Assembly (NCBI GenBank): GCA_024635555.1
Contig: JAGXIO010000127.1
Span: forward strand, 1-58,120
Direction of reading: 5' to 3'
Source: Saccharicrinis sp.
GTDB lineage: Bacteria > Bacteroidota > Bacteroidia > Bacteroidales > Marinilabiliaceae
Length of the DNA: 58,120 bases
In this document: positions 1 to 9,012 of the stretch, in pieces
Numbering within the stretch: the stretch's first letter is position 1
Layout of the letters: each line of letters opens with the position of its first letter
Program-made: the position numbers and the translations under genes
The notes under the pieces: generated by a model
Told to the model about the DNA's origin: nothing
The model's database searches: none
The model's input: only the letters and a program-made list of their open reading frames with translations

Positions 1-127
1 CAATAATTTACGTTTTTAAAATCCAGACCGCGACAATCGAATAGAACAACTCGAAATTTTCCTACACCCAAAATATTCAAAGCATATCACCTTAATTATT
101 AACAGTTGATGCTTGCTGAGTAGTTAC

Positions 128-197
128 ACCCATATTTGGTACCTAACGGCACCGTAAGATAATGCATCGACCTATTTGGGAGGATGAGTTTTTTTAT
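128..197 (+). repeat. 70-bp hairpin-bearing direct repeat, copy 1
   Basis: This block recurs almost unchanged at 598-667. Its core is a hairpin; in copy 2 it reads GGTGCC-TAAC-GGCACC, and here it has one mismatch in the left arm. It is followed by a shared A/T- and G-rich tail ending in a run of T. Part of the same unit (the ACCCATAT plus hairpin segment) lies inverted at 509-533. No transposase is visible beside it, so it is probably a non-autonomous or relic element; that is inference. Confidence 0.7.
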
Positions 198-224
198 TTC
201 CACCCTTATTAGCTAGCTAGGGAC

Positions 225-440
225 TGCTTAAAAACTCCAGAGGAGTTTGCTGTGCATAACCCACAGATAAATCTGGGGGTAATAGTGTCGTAATGTATAT
301 GAACTCCAGCGGAGTTTCCCATATTGAATGTCCCAGCGCAATAGCATTTGGCCTACTCCTACGGAGTAAATCTCAAGTGCATATCTCATCCCCCAGATAA
401 ATCTGGGGGTTATGCAAAGGTTATCCCTACGGGATTTCTG
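225..440. repeat. Cluster of short REP-like palindromes
   Basis: At least five short inverted repeats occur in about 200 bp: AACTCC-(AG/AGC)-GGAGTT type at 232-248 and 301-316, ACTCC-TAC-GGAGT at about 355-367, CCCCCAGATAAATCTGGGGG at 389-408 with a weaker copy at about 261-280, and ATCCC-TAC-GGGAT at 423-436. Dense palindromes of this type in Bacteroidota intergenic regions are often linked to REP-associated tyrosine transposases. None is encoded in this window. Confidence 0.55.
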
Positions 441-508
441 CGGTCTCCTTTTGATCTTATAAATTTCTTAGGGTGATGTTTTGCTTCAATGGTATGTTGC
501 GGCTTGAG

Positions 509-533
509 TGCCGTTAGGCATTTGATATGGGTA
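509..533 (-). repeat. Inverted partial copy of the hairpin element
   Basis: On the minus strand this reads TACCCATATCA followed by the TGCC-TAAC-GGCA hairpin core, the same start as the two 70-bp repeats, but without their tail. It sits inside the REP-like zone. Confidence 0.5.
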
Positions 534-597
534 GAATCGATAAAACAACCAACGTTCCGTCCCGTATGGGACGGGATTGCTCCATTTTGAAATATCT

Positions 598-667
598 ACC
601 CATATTAGGTGCCTAACGGCACCGTAAGATAATGCATCGACCTGTTTGGGAGGATGAGTTTTTTTAT
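598..667 (+). repeat. 70-bp hairpin-bearing direct repeat, copy 2
   Basis: Second copy of the element at 128-197, differing at only a few positions by eye. The hairpin GGTGCC-TAAC-GGCACC is perfect here. The copy ends just before the group II intron-like sequence at 688-800, so the two may have arrived together. Confidence 0.7.
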
Positions 668-687
668 CGCAACACATATTATGTACC

Positions 688-800
688 TAAGAGAACCGCC
701 GTGTGCTGCCTGTTCCGCAACCTTTCGGGAAGACCCATATGGACGGTGGCGGGAGAGGTGCACTGGGGGTTATTTGACCGTCAGCTGTCTACTCGATTGT
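688..800 (+). mobile_element. Possible 3' end of a degenerate group II intron (domains V-VI)
   Basis: The segment has the layout of a bacterial group II intron 3' terminus: AGAACCGCCGTGTG, a distal stem, GGACGGTGGCGGGAGAGG, then a small hairpin and CTACTCGATT. The first stem is longer than the strictly conserved domain V (34 nt) and carries mismatches, and no reverse transcriptase is present. If real it is therefore a dead remnant. The call rests on remembered consensus and is uncertain. Confidence 0.3.
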
Positions 801-970
801 AAGCCTGTGCTTTATTTTAATTCATTCAGTATTTTTCTTTTCATTTTATCTGTCAAAATAAACTTTGACCATGTTACTAGAATCGCGTCATATCCAGTTT
901 TTTCCTTTTCTTGCTTTGTTAATTCAACTAATTCAACAGAAGGATTCTCGTGTTTCCAATTTGTTTTAAT

Positions 971-1504
971 TCAATCAGTTTTTGAAATTACTGACATTGA
1001 AGTAGTGAAAATTATTGCTTTGTCTTTGAAATCGTAATTAACCAATTCGCTTTTAAATTGTCGGTTTAAATATTCGCTCTCTTGAGTATTTAGTATCTTG
1101 TCATGATTCTTAAATGCTTCAAAAAAATCCTTTGTGAATTTATAATCCAATTTCAAATCAATATTCGTAGAATCAATCTGTGTATTCTTTCGGCAGTGGG
1201 ATGTTTCAACATTTTTTGCAAATACAACATAGGCTTTTCCAAGTTCAAAAACCATCCCACAATCTTGTCCTCCAAGCCCAGTTTTAATCTCAATTGTGTC
1301 CGACTTAACTCCTTTCCATACTTTACTAATTAAGAATTGATAAATCATTTTTGTATCAATCTGTTTTTTGCTAATCGGAACTCCTTGAAAAATCAGGTCT
1401 GCTAAATCAATTTCATTTTCTAGATTTTGATATGAGCATTTACAAGCAAATCCATTTGTGAATCCAATTATTAAGATAATCACTGTTAAAAATATGTGTT
1501 TCAT
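971..1504 (-). CDS. Secreted TIMP/netrin-like protein
   Basis: This is a 177-residue protein with a clear signal peptide (MKHIFLTVIILIIGFTNGFA). Cleavage after the last Ala would leave a mature N-terminus starting Cys-Lys-Cys. That is the arrangement in tissue inhibitors of metalloproteinases, where the terminal Cys amine and carbonyl chelate the metal. Further Cys residues (GGQDCGMVF, ETSHCRKN) and a beta-rich pattern fit an OB-fold TIMP-like domain. The start at 1504 is preferred over the ATG eight codons upstream because it gives a normal signal peptide. The gene stands alone between repeats and relics. TIMP-like assignment is inference; secreted protein is firm. Confidence 0.6.
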   Translation of the reverse strand: MKHIFLTVIILIIGFTNGFACKCSYQNLENEIDLADLIFQGVPISKKQIDTKMIYQFLISKVWKGVKSDTIEIKTGLGGQDCGMVFELGKAYVVFAKNVETSHCRKNTQIDSTNIDLKLDYKFTKDFFEAFKNHDKILNTQESEYLNRQFKSELVNYDFKDKAIIFTTSMSVISKTD

Positions 1505-2474
1505 ATACCTAGTGGTGTTTTTTAGCATTTGCTATAACTTTTCAATAACTTCACCCCACTTGCCTTTATTTCGACTTTGCACGGAGTTATTTCAATGCAT
1601 AAATATAGCACATTAGCTCATAACTATAATACATAAAGGTAGTATTATATAAACTTGCGCTTTTGTAGGGTAAAATATTTGCACCTTAATTTAGTGCTCA
1701 AACCACACAAGCTCTTTTTATCCTTTCAATTTCGTTTTTAGCTGTTGGTGAAATTTCTTTGTCAAACCTACTTGGCCAAGGATTCTTATCTGTCTTTTTC
1801 ATTAGAATCCGTGGATGTGGCAAGCAAATAACATTTCTGTTAATTCCGTTGACTGTTTTAATTTTTGCAGAACCGTTGAGATATTCTTTTGAACGAGAAT
1901 CGGTTAAGGAGAAAAAGACTTTTGTTACCTCTAAGCCAAGTAAAACAATCTTTTTGATATTCACTAATTGTTGTCATGTTACAGGTTTTTTTAAGCTTGG
2001 GGTTTATGTTGTTGCATGATCCTAATTATAAAAACCTACATTATCTCGTTTGGTTTTTGCGAACAAATCATCCCAAATATAGGAAATATGTAAATACCAC
2101 ATACCCTTAATTTGATTTTGTATTGTAACCCTTCCAAGAGCTTGGATATAGCTTAGGTTGATACCCTGTTTGATAAAAGATAAGCTGCCAGCCATCGGTC
2201 GCCATATGGTAAGTTTCTCACTCATGTGATTTTTATCAACGCTTATCCGTTATCCGTCAAAAGTTCTGCAACCTGCTAATGGCACTACCGTATTAAGGTT
2301 TGAAAAAGGTGGTGACTCTTCATGTTGCAGTTGCGATGAAACGAGACACCCAAGGGTTGGGGTAGGCTGTGAGGATGTTTCTCATCTATTAGAATGATTA
2401 TTTTGGACAAGTTCTGCCGAAGTGAAATTGGAGGAGATTATATGCTAACTAAAAATTAAACTATAAATAAATAA
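1505..2474. other. Gene-poor relic zone
   Basis: Besides the fragment at 1698-1964 there is a 67-codon minus-strand frame at 2022-2225, not recognised, and an open plus-strand frame ending at 2397 with a Cys cluster (SSCCSCDE) but no start. Neither is supported as a gene. The stretch looks like decayed DNA before the promoter region of the gene at 2475. Confidence 0.45.
1698..1964 (-). pseudogene. Fragment resembling a uracil-DNA-glycosylase-fold C-terminus
   Basis: An open stretch of 88 codons starts only at a GTG and has no convincing upstream part. KKIVLLGLEVTK followed about 45 residues later by ICLPHPRIL recalls the strand-turn and late 'LPHPS' segment of uracil-DNA glycosylase superfamily proteins. 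The N-terminal catalytic motif is missing, and stops lie just upstream in the same frame. It is probably a truncated remnant and could be unrelated. Confidence 0.25.
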
Positions 2475-4229
2475 ATGAAAAATCTAACCTTTCTATTCTT
2501 ACTGTTTTTCAGTATTAATGTTCTTCTGATATCCGGTCAAACACCTTTGGATCACCCTGTCAAAATGTATAAGGCAACGGATGGTAAATTGTATATCAAT
2601 AAACAGCAGCCCCTGTATTTATATATAGGTAATGCGCCCACCTCAACTGAAAATATGCAGCGGCTAGAGAGTCATAAAACGCCGCAATACGCCAACCCTT
2701 TTTATTTGGATAGCGAAGGGATAAATACCATACGTACTCCTTCGCAGGTGGATACAGTCACTAAAAAGGTTGTGTATCCGATTGCCGATATCATGTTTGA
2801 TGTGTATGCCGATGGTATTACGCCGACCACAAAGCTGGCATGGAACGGCGTTGGCCGCTATGTTAAAAATGGAACCGTGTACTATAACAAGGGGCTTAAG
2901 GTCGGTATAACGGCTGCGGATCAAATGTCGGGTGTAGAGAATATCTATGTGAGTTTGAATAAGCAATCCTACGCAGCGTATAGTGATACCTTGCAACTGG
3001 ATGATGAAGGTGAATATCAGATTAAGGTTTATGCTGTTGACCAAGTGGGTAATGTGGAGGAGGAAAAAACGTATGAGTTTACAATTGATGCTACGCCGCC
3101 CGTAGCCAATTGGAGCCTGGAAGGTAATGTGTATGGCAAAGTGGCTTCTGGAGAATCAAAAATCATCATAGAGGCTAAAGACAGTCGCTCGGGCTTGAAG
3201 CAAATTCGCTACCAAATTAACGATCAGGCTGTGCGCATTTATAAAGATGGTATTCAACTGAGTACTTTACCAACAGGCGAATATTATTTGAAATACTGGG
3301 CAGAAGATAATGTGGGCAATATTTATGAAGGAACTGATGTAGGAGCTAGTGTTATTGCCTTTGTGGTGGATAAAACATTACCTACAGCGTCGTCGTTAGT
3401 ACTGGGCGATCAGTTTTTAGGCAAGGTTTTATATGTGTCGGCACGCAGCCGGATTGAATTGAGTGCTAGAGATACGGTATCGGCCATTCACAATATTATC
3501 TATGGTAAGAGTCAACGCTACATGGATGAAATTTATGAAACGCCCATACTGCCTGAGGATAAGTACGGATTGCAAACAGTTTGGTTTCAGGCACTTGATA
3601 TCGTTTCAAATCGTTCTGTAATTGAACAGTTTACTGTTTATATGGATAATGAGGCTCCATTGTCGAGAGTTGAATACGAAGGGCCTCAGTTTTTTACACG
3701 CGATACGCTTTTTATTTCCAGCGAAACAGGTATTCAACTGAAATCGGAAGATGCAGATGCCGGAGTAGATCAGATAGAATACCGAATTGATGGTGGCACT
3801 TTGCAGGATGGACATAGTTTTAAGCTATCTAAAGGTGGTTTGCATAGTATTGGTTTTATGGCAAGCGACAAGGTTAATAACCGTGAAATGGAGAAGCAAT
3901 GTGAGCTGGTAGTGGATAACGAAGCGCCAGAGGTTTATGTTAATTTTAGCATTAAAGCTTTGAGAGAAGAGGTAGTAGATGGTGAAAAAATAAGTGTTTA
4001 TCCTCCCTATGTAAAAATGTATATGGGAGCAACCGATCGCTACTGTGGTACTCAGGATATCTTTTTCACCATTGATGGAGGTATGAAACACAAATATGGT
4101 GGTGTTAATTCACCCTTCGATAGTGAATTGTTTAAGGATGAGAAACTATATGAAGTGATTGTTGAAGCCACCGATAAATTAGGTAACGCAAGCACCAAAG
4201 CAATGAAATTCAGGGTAGCTAAAAAGTAG
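2475..4229 (+). CDS. Secreted protein with OmpL47-type Ig-like repeats
   Basis: This is a 584-residue exported protein with a signal peptide (MKNLTFLFLLFFSINVLLIS). After about residue 120 it consists of roughly four to five tandem Ig-like units of about 90 residues. Each has a 'G-(L/V)-x-x-I-x-Y-x-(I/L)' strand, a 'Y-x-(I/L)-x-(Y/F)-x-A-x-D-x-(V/A)-G-N' turn and a linker ending in 'VD-x-x-(A/P)-P'. The pattern matches OmpL47-like beta-sandwich repeats found in cell-surface proteins. No enzyme motif or C-terminal sorting domain was seen. It is monocistronic and followed by a terminator hairpin at 4382-4416. Its role is probably adhesion or a surface scaffold, by inference. Confidence 0.75.
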   Translation: MKNLTFLFLLFFSINVLLISGQTPLDHPVKMYKATDGKLYINKQQPLYLYIGNAPTSTENMQRLESHKTPQYANPFYLDSEGINTIRTPSQVDTVTKKVVYPIADIMFDVYADGITPTTKLAWNGVGRYVKNGTVYYNKGLKVGITAADQMSGVENIYVSLNKQSYAAYSDTLQLDDEGEYQIKVYAVDQVGNVEEEKTYEFTIDATPPVANWSLEGNVYGKVASGESKIIIEAKDSRSGLKQIRYQINDQAVRIYKDGIQLSTLPTGEYYLKYWAEDNVGNIYEGTDVGASVIAFVVDKTLPTASSLVLGDQFLGKVLYVSARSRIELSARDTVSAIHNIIYGKSQRYMDEIYETPILPEDKYGLQTVWFQALDIVSNRSVIEQFTVYMDNEAPLSRVEYEGPQFFTRDTLFISSETGIQLKSEDADAGVDQIEYRIDGGTLQDGHSFKLSKGGLHSIGFMASDKVNNREMEKQCELVVDNEAPEVYVNFSIKALREEVVDGEKISVYPPYVKMYMGATDRYCGTQDIFFTIDGGMKHKYGGVNSPFDSELFKDEKLYEVIVEATDKLGNASTKAMKFRVAKK

Positions 4230-4381
4230 TTGGTTTTACATCTCTATTATTGGTTTGGCAATTAGGTTGTTAGGTCATTTGGTCAATAGGTTGTTAGGTC
4301 GATAGATTCTGGATGTGGAGCACAGGTATAATATTAGGCTAATTCTCTGTTTGCTAAATGCTGAGAGAGTTTTAAAAGTGA

Positions 4382-4416
4382 ACTGCTGCCTTTACTAAGA
4401 GACAGCAGTCTTTTTT
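4382..4416 (+). terminator. Rho-independent terminator
   Basis: The stem ACTGCTG / CAGCAGT with a 14-nt loop is followed by a run of T that overlaps the stop codon of the convergent DUF3817 gene. It would end transcription from the gene at 2475. Confidence 0.6.
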
Positions 4417-4744
4417 ATGATGTGGGATCCGTAGCGGCTTTTAATTGGTCCTGGGCTTCTATTTTCAAAATTCTTTGATCTACAATAAATGTGGCAAAGG
4501 GAAATAAGGATGCGGCCAAGCTAATGAGTGTTTTCATCAGGTTCCATTTCTTTTTTATGGCGTAATAAACCACCCAAATGGAGTATAACACGAACAACAG
4601 CCCATGGATGCTTCCCACGATTTTATTTGGTAGCCCCATCTCGTAGCCGTACTTCAGAATAACGGTAGGGATTAATAAGAGGTATGAGATTCCTTCGAGA
4701 ATTGCAAGTGCACGTAATTGATTAAGAACAGTGATTAGCTTCAT
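4415..4744 (-). CDS. DUF3817 family small membrane protein
   Basis: This is a 109-residue protein with three predicted membrane segments (about residues 12-31, 42-63 and 70-92). The conserved opening 'LRALAILEGISYLLL' and the later GSIHGLLFVLYSIWV (His in the second helix) are the hallmarks of the DUF3817/YdzA-like family, often annotated as integral membrane protein. The function of the family is unknown. The gene stands alone, convergent with the upstream repeat-protein gene. Confidence 0.8.
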   Translation of the reverse strand: MKLITVLNQLRALAILEGISYLLLIPTVILKYGYEMGLPNKIVGSIHGLLFVLYSIWVVYYAIKKKWNLMKTLISLAASLFPFATFIVDQRILKIEAQDQLKAATDPTS

Positions 4745-5032
4745 TCTATTTGTAGTTGTATCAATTGGTTTATTTAATCATTTTTCAATTCATTATTAGG
4801 AACAGGGAAATGATTAAATAGTTCGTGCGTAATTCTAATGTTCTCAATTGAATCTCATTGCAAAAAGCTATGCGTAGTTGAAAATGTTCAGAGGAAAAAA
4901 CAATAAGTAAAGGAGTATGATTTTCGGGTTTTAATTACCCAAACATTAATCTTATTTCGATGTTACATCTTTTATACCGAGGGAACATTGTTTTAACGAC
5001 GTCTTATATTGAGGATAGTAAAGAGATATTTT

Positions 5033-7465
5033 ATGACAAAGAAAAAAATAGGCCTGATGTTTTGGGCCTTTATGATAGTATTTGACACCATGTTAGCCAA
5101 CCCGACAGACGAAACGGGTGAAAAAGGAATTTTGAAGGGATATGTTTTTGACAGTAAAACCCGAATGCCGGTTGAATATGCAACAGTGGCTGTTTACAAG
5201 CGAGTGGACGGTTCGGTGGTTACTGGAACCATAAGCGATGCCAACGGAGCATTTAACATCAAGGGCTTAGAGCCTGGCGAATTTTATGTTACCATATCTT
5301 TTTTGGGGTATGATGACAAACGGTACGACGAAATAACCGTTGAACGGGGTAGGGACGTGGTGAATCTTGGCGATATTATGCTAGCCGGGTCGTCCCGTTC
5401 TATTGATGAAGTGGAGGTGGTAGCTGACCGACAATCCGTTGAATTTAAAATTGATAGAAAAGTCGTATCCGTGGGGGAGCAAATGACATCCGCATCTTTG
5501 TCGGCCGTGGAAGTATTGGAGAATGTCCCATCCATACGAGTAGATATTGAAGGTAACGTATCGCTTCGCGGAAGTACGGGTTTTACCGTGCTTATCGACG
5601 GCAAACCTACGGTGCTCGATCCTTCGGATGCGTTGCGCCAGACGCCTGCTTCTACCATCGAAAATATTGAAATAATTACCAATCCGTCGGCTAAATACGA
5701 ACCCGACGGCACGGGTGGTATTATCAATATCATCACCAAGAAAAACAGGATGCTGGGCGTTCAAGGCCTTGTGAATGTAAAAGGTGGATCGTTTAACCAA
5801 TACGGTGGCGACATATTGCTGAATTGGCGAAGGAAAAGCACCAATTTTTACCTGGGTGCCGATTACAACGATGGTCCTTATCCAGGGGAATCTTTTAGCG
5901 AACGTCGTACGGTAAGCAATGGCGTTACCACTACAAAAATATCGTCGGGAAAAAACGAACAAAACCATAACGGAGGATCGTTTAGGGGAGGTTTTGATTG
6001 GGACATAACGGAAAAGGATTTCTTTTCGATAGGTGTGCGCACCGGTAAGTTTAATAGGGAGAGCCAATCGGATCAGTATTACACCACAACGGTAACTCCC
6101 GGAAACACAGAACTTCGCGAGTTCAACAAAAGTGAGTCCTATAGAGGCGGTTCTTATTATTCCCTTACCGGAAATTATCAAAAGAAGTTTGCACAAGAAG
6201 ATCACGAACTGTCTGCACAGCTCAACTATCGTTACCGCGAGGGCGAAGAATGGAGTGATAACAAACTATATGATGTTAACAATACACAAACTTCCGGCAC
6301 CTTTACCACCGAGGACGGGCCGTCGGGGCGGTGGGAAATGCGTATTGATTATACCAAACCCATAGGCGAGAACGATCGATTTGAGGTTGGTTTTCAGGGG
6401 CGTAGCAGCGACAGCGAGGATGGTACTACACTTTCTGTTTACGACCCAGTTGCTGGAGACATGCTTTTGCAGGAGGATAAGAGCAATGCCATCAATTATT
6501 TGCGCAATATTTATGCCCTGTATTCCACTTATAACGGACAATTGGGCGACTTTGGCTACCAATTGGGTTTACGCGGCGAATATACCCTGCGCGACATAGT
6601 AAATAAATTTGGGGACGAAAAATATAACTTGGATAGATGGGATTATTTCCCCACACTTCATTTTTCGTACCAACTGCCCAAAGATCACCAAATTATGGCC
6701 AGCTACTCGCGGCGTATCGACCGACCCCGAGGTTATTATTTAGAGCCCTTTATTACTTGGGAGGATATGTATAATGTGCGGCAGGGCAATCCAAATATCA
6801 ATCCTGAATATATTGATGCCATGGAATTGGCTTATCTAAAAAAATGGGAAACGGCCCAACTCTCGCTGGAGGGATACTATCGCAAAACCCATAACAAGGT
6901 AGAAAGGATACAGAGCGTTTATGAAGAAGGCATATTGTTAACCTCGATTGCCAATGTTGGCACCGACTATTCCCTTGGGCTGGATGCCACATTTAACGTA
7001 CCGTTGTTTAAATGGTGGGAAATTAATTTAATGGGTAATATGTATGATTATCGCGTAAAAGGATCATTAAACGAAAAGAGCTTTGATCGCACGTCTTTTA
7101 ACTGGAGTTCGCGTTTAAACAGTACTTTCCGCTTGATGAAAACCATGCAGTTGCAATTGGATGGAGATTACAATAGCCCTACCGTTACCTCGCAAGGCGA
7201 AACCCAGGGATATTACGCCATGAATGGTGCGGTGCGGATGGACTTTTTGGACAGGAAACTATCGGCAGTGTTACAGGTAAGGGATATTTTTGGAACCGCC
7301 CGCCGGGTATCTGAAACCAAAGATGCTGATTTTTATAATTATCAAAAATGGGAACGAAAGGCTCCTGTAGTTTCGTTTACCTTGAGTTACCGTATAAATA
7401 ATTTTATGCCCAAACGTAAAAATGGAGCGAATGATGAAGGTATGTCTGATGAAGGGTTTGAATGA
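5033..7465 (+). CDS. TonB-dependent outer-membrane beta-barrel receptor
   Basis: This 810-residue outer-membrane protein is of the OMP_b-brl_3 type. In order it has a signal peptide (about 1-25), a carboxypeptidase-regulatory-like domain (about 30-105, ending in the typical FLGYDDKRY), a plug domain (about 140-235, with SLRGSTGFTVLIDGKP and GGIINIITKK) and a long barrel to the C-terminus. ATG 5033 is preferred over the in-frame TTG at 5009 because it gives a normal signal sequence. The substrate is not evident, as no SusD or binding partner is adjacent. A diverged partial copy of barrel sequence 6487-6750 is found inverted at 57719-57978. Confidence 0.9.
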   Translation: MTKKKIGLMFWAFMIVFDTMLANPTDETGEKGILKGYVFDSKTRMPVEYATVAVYKRVDGSVVTGTISDANGAFNIKGLEPGEFYVTISFLGYDDKRYDEITVERGRDVVNLGDIMLAGSSRSIDEVEVVADRQSVEFKIDRKVVSVGEQMTSASLSAVEVLENVPSIRVDIEGNVSLRGSTGFTVLIDGKPTVLDPSDALRQTPASTIENIEIITNPSAKYEPDGTGGIINIITKKNRMLGVQGLVNVKGGSFNQYGGDILLNWRRKSTNFYLGADYNDGPYPGESFSERRTVSNGVTTTKISSGKNEQNHNGGSFRGGFDWDITEKDFFSIGVRTGKFNRESQSDQYYTTTVTPGNTELREFNKSESYRGGSYYSLTGNYQKKFAQEDHELSAQLNYRYREGEEWSDNKLYDVNNTQTSGTFTTEDGPSGRWEMRIDYTKPIGENDRFEVGFQGRSSDSEDGTTLSVYDPVAGDMLLQEDKSNAINYLRNIYALYSTYNGQLGDFGYQLGLRGEYTLRDIVNKFGDEKYNLDRWDYFPTLHFSYQLPKDHQIMASYSRRIDRPRGYYLEPFITWEDMYNVRQGNPNINPEYIDAMELAYLKKWETAQLSLEGYYRKTHNKVERIQSVYEEGILLTSIANVGTDYSLGLDATFNVPLFKWWEINLMGNMYDYRVKGSLNEKSFDRTSFNWSSRLNSTFRLMKTMQLQLDGDYNSPTVTSQGETQGYYAMNGAVRMDFLDRKLSAVLQVRDIFGTARRVSETKDADFYNYQKWERKAPVVSFTLSYRINNFMPKRKNGANDEGMSDEGFE

Positions 7466-7563
7466 TGTTTGGTTAAGAAACCTTAAGATATAATTTTCAA
7501 ATTAGCTCCAAATGTAGATTGTGCGGGAGGGTATGCCTATATCGTTGCGCACTTGTGCACCAT

Positions 7564-7592
7564 AAGCCCCCAAGTCCTTGGGGGCTTGTTTT
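7564..7592. terminator. Bidirectional hairpin terminator
   Basis: The perfect 11-bp inverted repeat AAGCCCCCAAG / CTTGGGGGCTT is followed by GTTTTG. It lies between the convergent TonB receptor and DUF3108 genes. Confidence 0.7.
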
Positions 7593-7707
7593 GTATCTTC
7601 GAAGAAGGTTTACTTTTAAAGTTACGATTGATTTTCAGGGGTTTCATGTTTCGGATGGCATGGCCCATTTTTTCATCCCCTAAGCATATCACTACAGGAA
7701 GATATCT

Positions 7708-8562
7708 TCACTCTACATTGAACACCTCAGCCGACATTGGATTTCGCAAGCCTGTAATATCCACAAAAACGGCTTTTACAGAGCCTATCAAAACCTTTGC
7801 TTCAACAATAATGGGAACTCTGGCCTTGTCGTCGCTTACCCAAACAGTCATATCTTCGCCCGATTTAAAGATGGTTCCGGGAACAAGTAGAGGTGAGAAT
7901 TTCAGACAGCGGAAACTTCTCCCGTCGCGGTTTTGGATGATTTCCTTGCCCAAATAGCGAATAAACAGATGGTGTATTTTGCCGTCAACAATCATTTTTA
8001 TAGGTATTTTTTCGTTGACTTTATACTTGCTGTAATCAATATTTCGGGCCTTGTACACCATCGAAAGTAAATCGGCCGTGCATTCTTCCAGTGCAATCCT
8101 ATCCTCTTTAAACGTGGGGGAATCATCCTTTTTGATTCGTGTTTTTATGGTATTGTTATCGTAGTTAAACCAATATTTGTGGTGTGCTTTGGTACTCCCT
8201 TCGTTGGTAACTCGGTTAAAATATAAGGGGTCGAAGCTTTCCTTGTCCACATAAACCTCAAAAGTATCGCGTACTTTCATAAGCTTGTCGTAGTTTTGGT
8301 AGGTGCTTCCATAGGCCGATAAAAACCAGGCATCTTTCTTATTGTAAATTTTGTTTTGCACTTCAAATTGAACAGTGCCAGCATTAAGCCAAATAAAATG
8401 CCAATTGTAATAGGCATGGTAGGTAGCTCTTTCGCCAGCTTTAAAGGTGGTGTTTTGCAAATTGCACTGACCTTGGGCAGAGGATAAAGGTGAAATATAA
8501 AACAGCATGGCACATATTGCCGTTTTAATGGCTTTGGATGCCACGTGTTGCTTATTTATCAT
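7708..8562 (-). CDS. DUF3108 family exported protein
   Basis: This is a 284-residue protein with a signal peptide (cleavage near SSAQGQ). The body matches the DUF3108 family: F-x-A-GE-x-A-x-Y-x-(A/I)-x-Y-x-W near the start (FKAGERATYHAYYNW), 'VDKESFDPLYFNRVTNEG' and 'VWVSDDKARVPIIVEAKVLIGSV' near the end. These are periplasmic or outer-membrane-associated beta-rich proteins of unknown role. It follows the thiamine-binding protein gene by 3 bp and so is the last gene of a minus-strand operon starting at 10815. Confidence 0.8.
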   Translation of the reverse strand: MINKQHVASKAIKTAICAMLFYISPLSSAQGQCNLQNTTFKAGERATYHAYYNWHFIWLNAGTVQFEVQNKIYNKKDAWFLSAYGSTYQNYDKLMKVRDTFEVYVDKESFDPLYFNRVTNEGSTKAHHKYWFNYDNNTIKTRIKKDDSPTFKEDRIALEECTADLLSMVYKARNIDYSKYKVNEKIPIKMIVDGKIHHLFIRYLGKEIIQNRDGRSFRCLKFSPLLVPGTIFKSGEDMTVWVSDDKARVPIIVEAKVLIGSVKAVFVDITGLRNPMSAEVFNVE

Positions 8563-8565
8563 CTA

Positions 8566-8877
8566 CTATAAATTAACTTTTCCTATTTTGTTTTCAATGG
8601 ATTGTATTTTGGACGAGATCCGACCTAATTCCCCTTTGCGTGCATCGATGGTAATGGTGGTGTAAATACGATCATGCTGTTTCTGTAGCAATAAATGAGC
8701 CTGATTTATAATATCCAGTGCTTCTTCCATTGTTGCTGTTTCGATGGTAGTGCCCATGGAACCCAGTTGATAATCGACACCGCTGTTTTTTATCATCTCA
8801 ATTACCCTACTTACCGGCTTACTGGCACTAATACCCGCATCGGTTGGGAACATAGCAAAATTTACAAGTACTGACAT
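8566..8877 (-). CDS. MTH1187 family thiamine-binding protein
   Basis: This is a 103-residue cytoplasmic protein of the COG0011/DUF77 ferredoxin-like fold. The family signature is visible: an N-terminal strand with PTDAGISASKPVSRVIEMI, SGVDYQLGSMGTTIET, and a C-terminal helix with ID-x-RKGELGRI. Family members bind thiamine or hydroxymethylpyrimidine and are often tied to vitamin B1 uptake. No other thiamine gene is nearby, so the substrate is assigned from the family. It sits between the Ig-like lipoprotein and DUF3108 genes. Confidence 0.85.
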   Translation of the reverse strand: MSVLVNFAMFPTDAGISASKPVSRVIEMIKNSGVDYQLGSMGTTIETATMEEALDIINQAHLLLQKQHDRIYTTITIDARKGELGRISSKIQSIENKIGKVNL

Positions 8878-8956
8878 GGTGTTTTGTGTTTATGTGTTGA
8901 TAAAGGATTAATTGATTATAAAATTATTAGATTGAGGACTTAAATCTTCACATGTC

Positions 8957-9003
8957 AACTGTTTACAGCTAACTGCTAACTGTTTACAGCTAACTGCTAA
9001 CTG
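8957..9003. repeat. Tandem 21-bp repeat of the AACTG family
   Basis: A 21-bp unit (AACTGTTTACAGCTAACTGCT) is present twice in tandem, followed by the start of a third copy. It lies just after the stop of the lipoprotein gene at 9013. Similar AACTG/TTACTG-based arrays occur at 55021-55080 and 55370-55441. Confidence 0.8.
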
Positions 9004-9012
9004 AAGACTGGA

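Larger units (their letters stand above)
1..970. other. Gene-poor repeat zone
   Basis: No credible coding region is seen. Open frames here run through hairpins and repeats and have unnatural composition. Apart from the repeats and the intron-like remnant listed separately, 1-120 and 800-970 show nothing recognisable. Confidence 0.6.

Noticed and set aside
654-1037. Plus-strand 127-codon frame
   Set aside because: It translates through the intron-like structured segment and then antisense to the TIMP-like gene.
5381-6205. Long minus-strand open frame inside the TonB receptor gene
   Set aside because: It is antisense to a complete, well-matched receptor, has no family features and carries the composition expected from a mirrored barrel gene.
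7553-7957. Plus-strand 134-codon frame
   Set aside because: It runs through the terminator hairpin and then antisense to the DUF3108 gene; no protein-like pattern.
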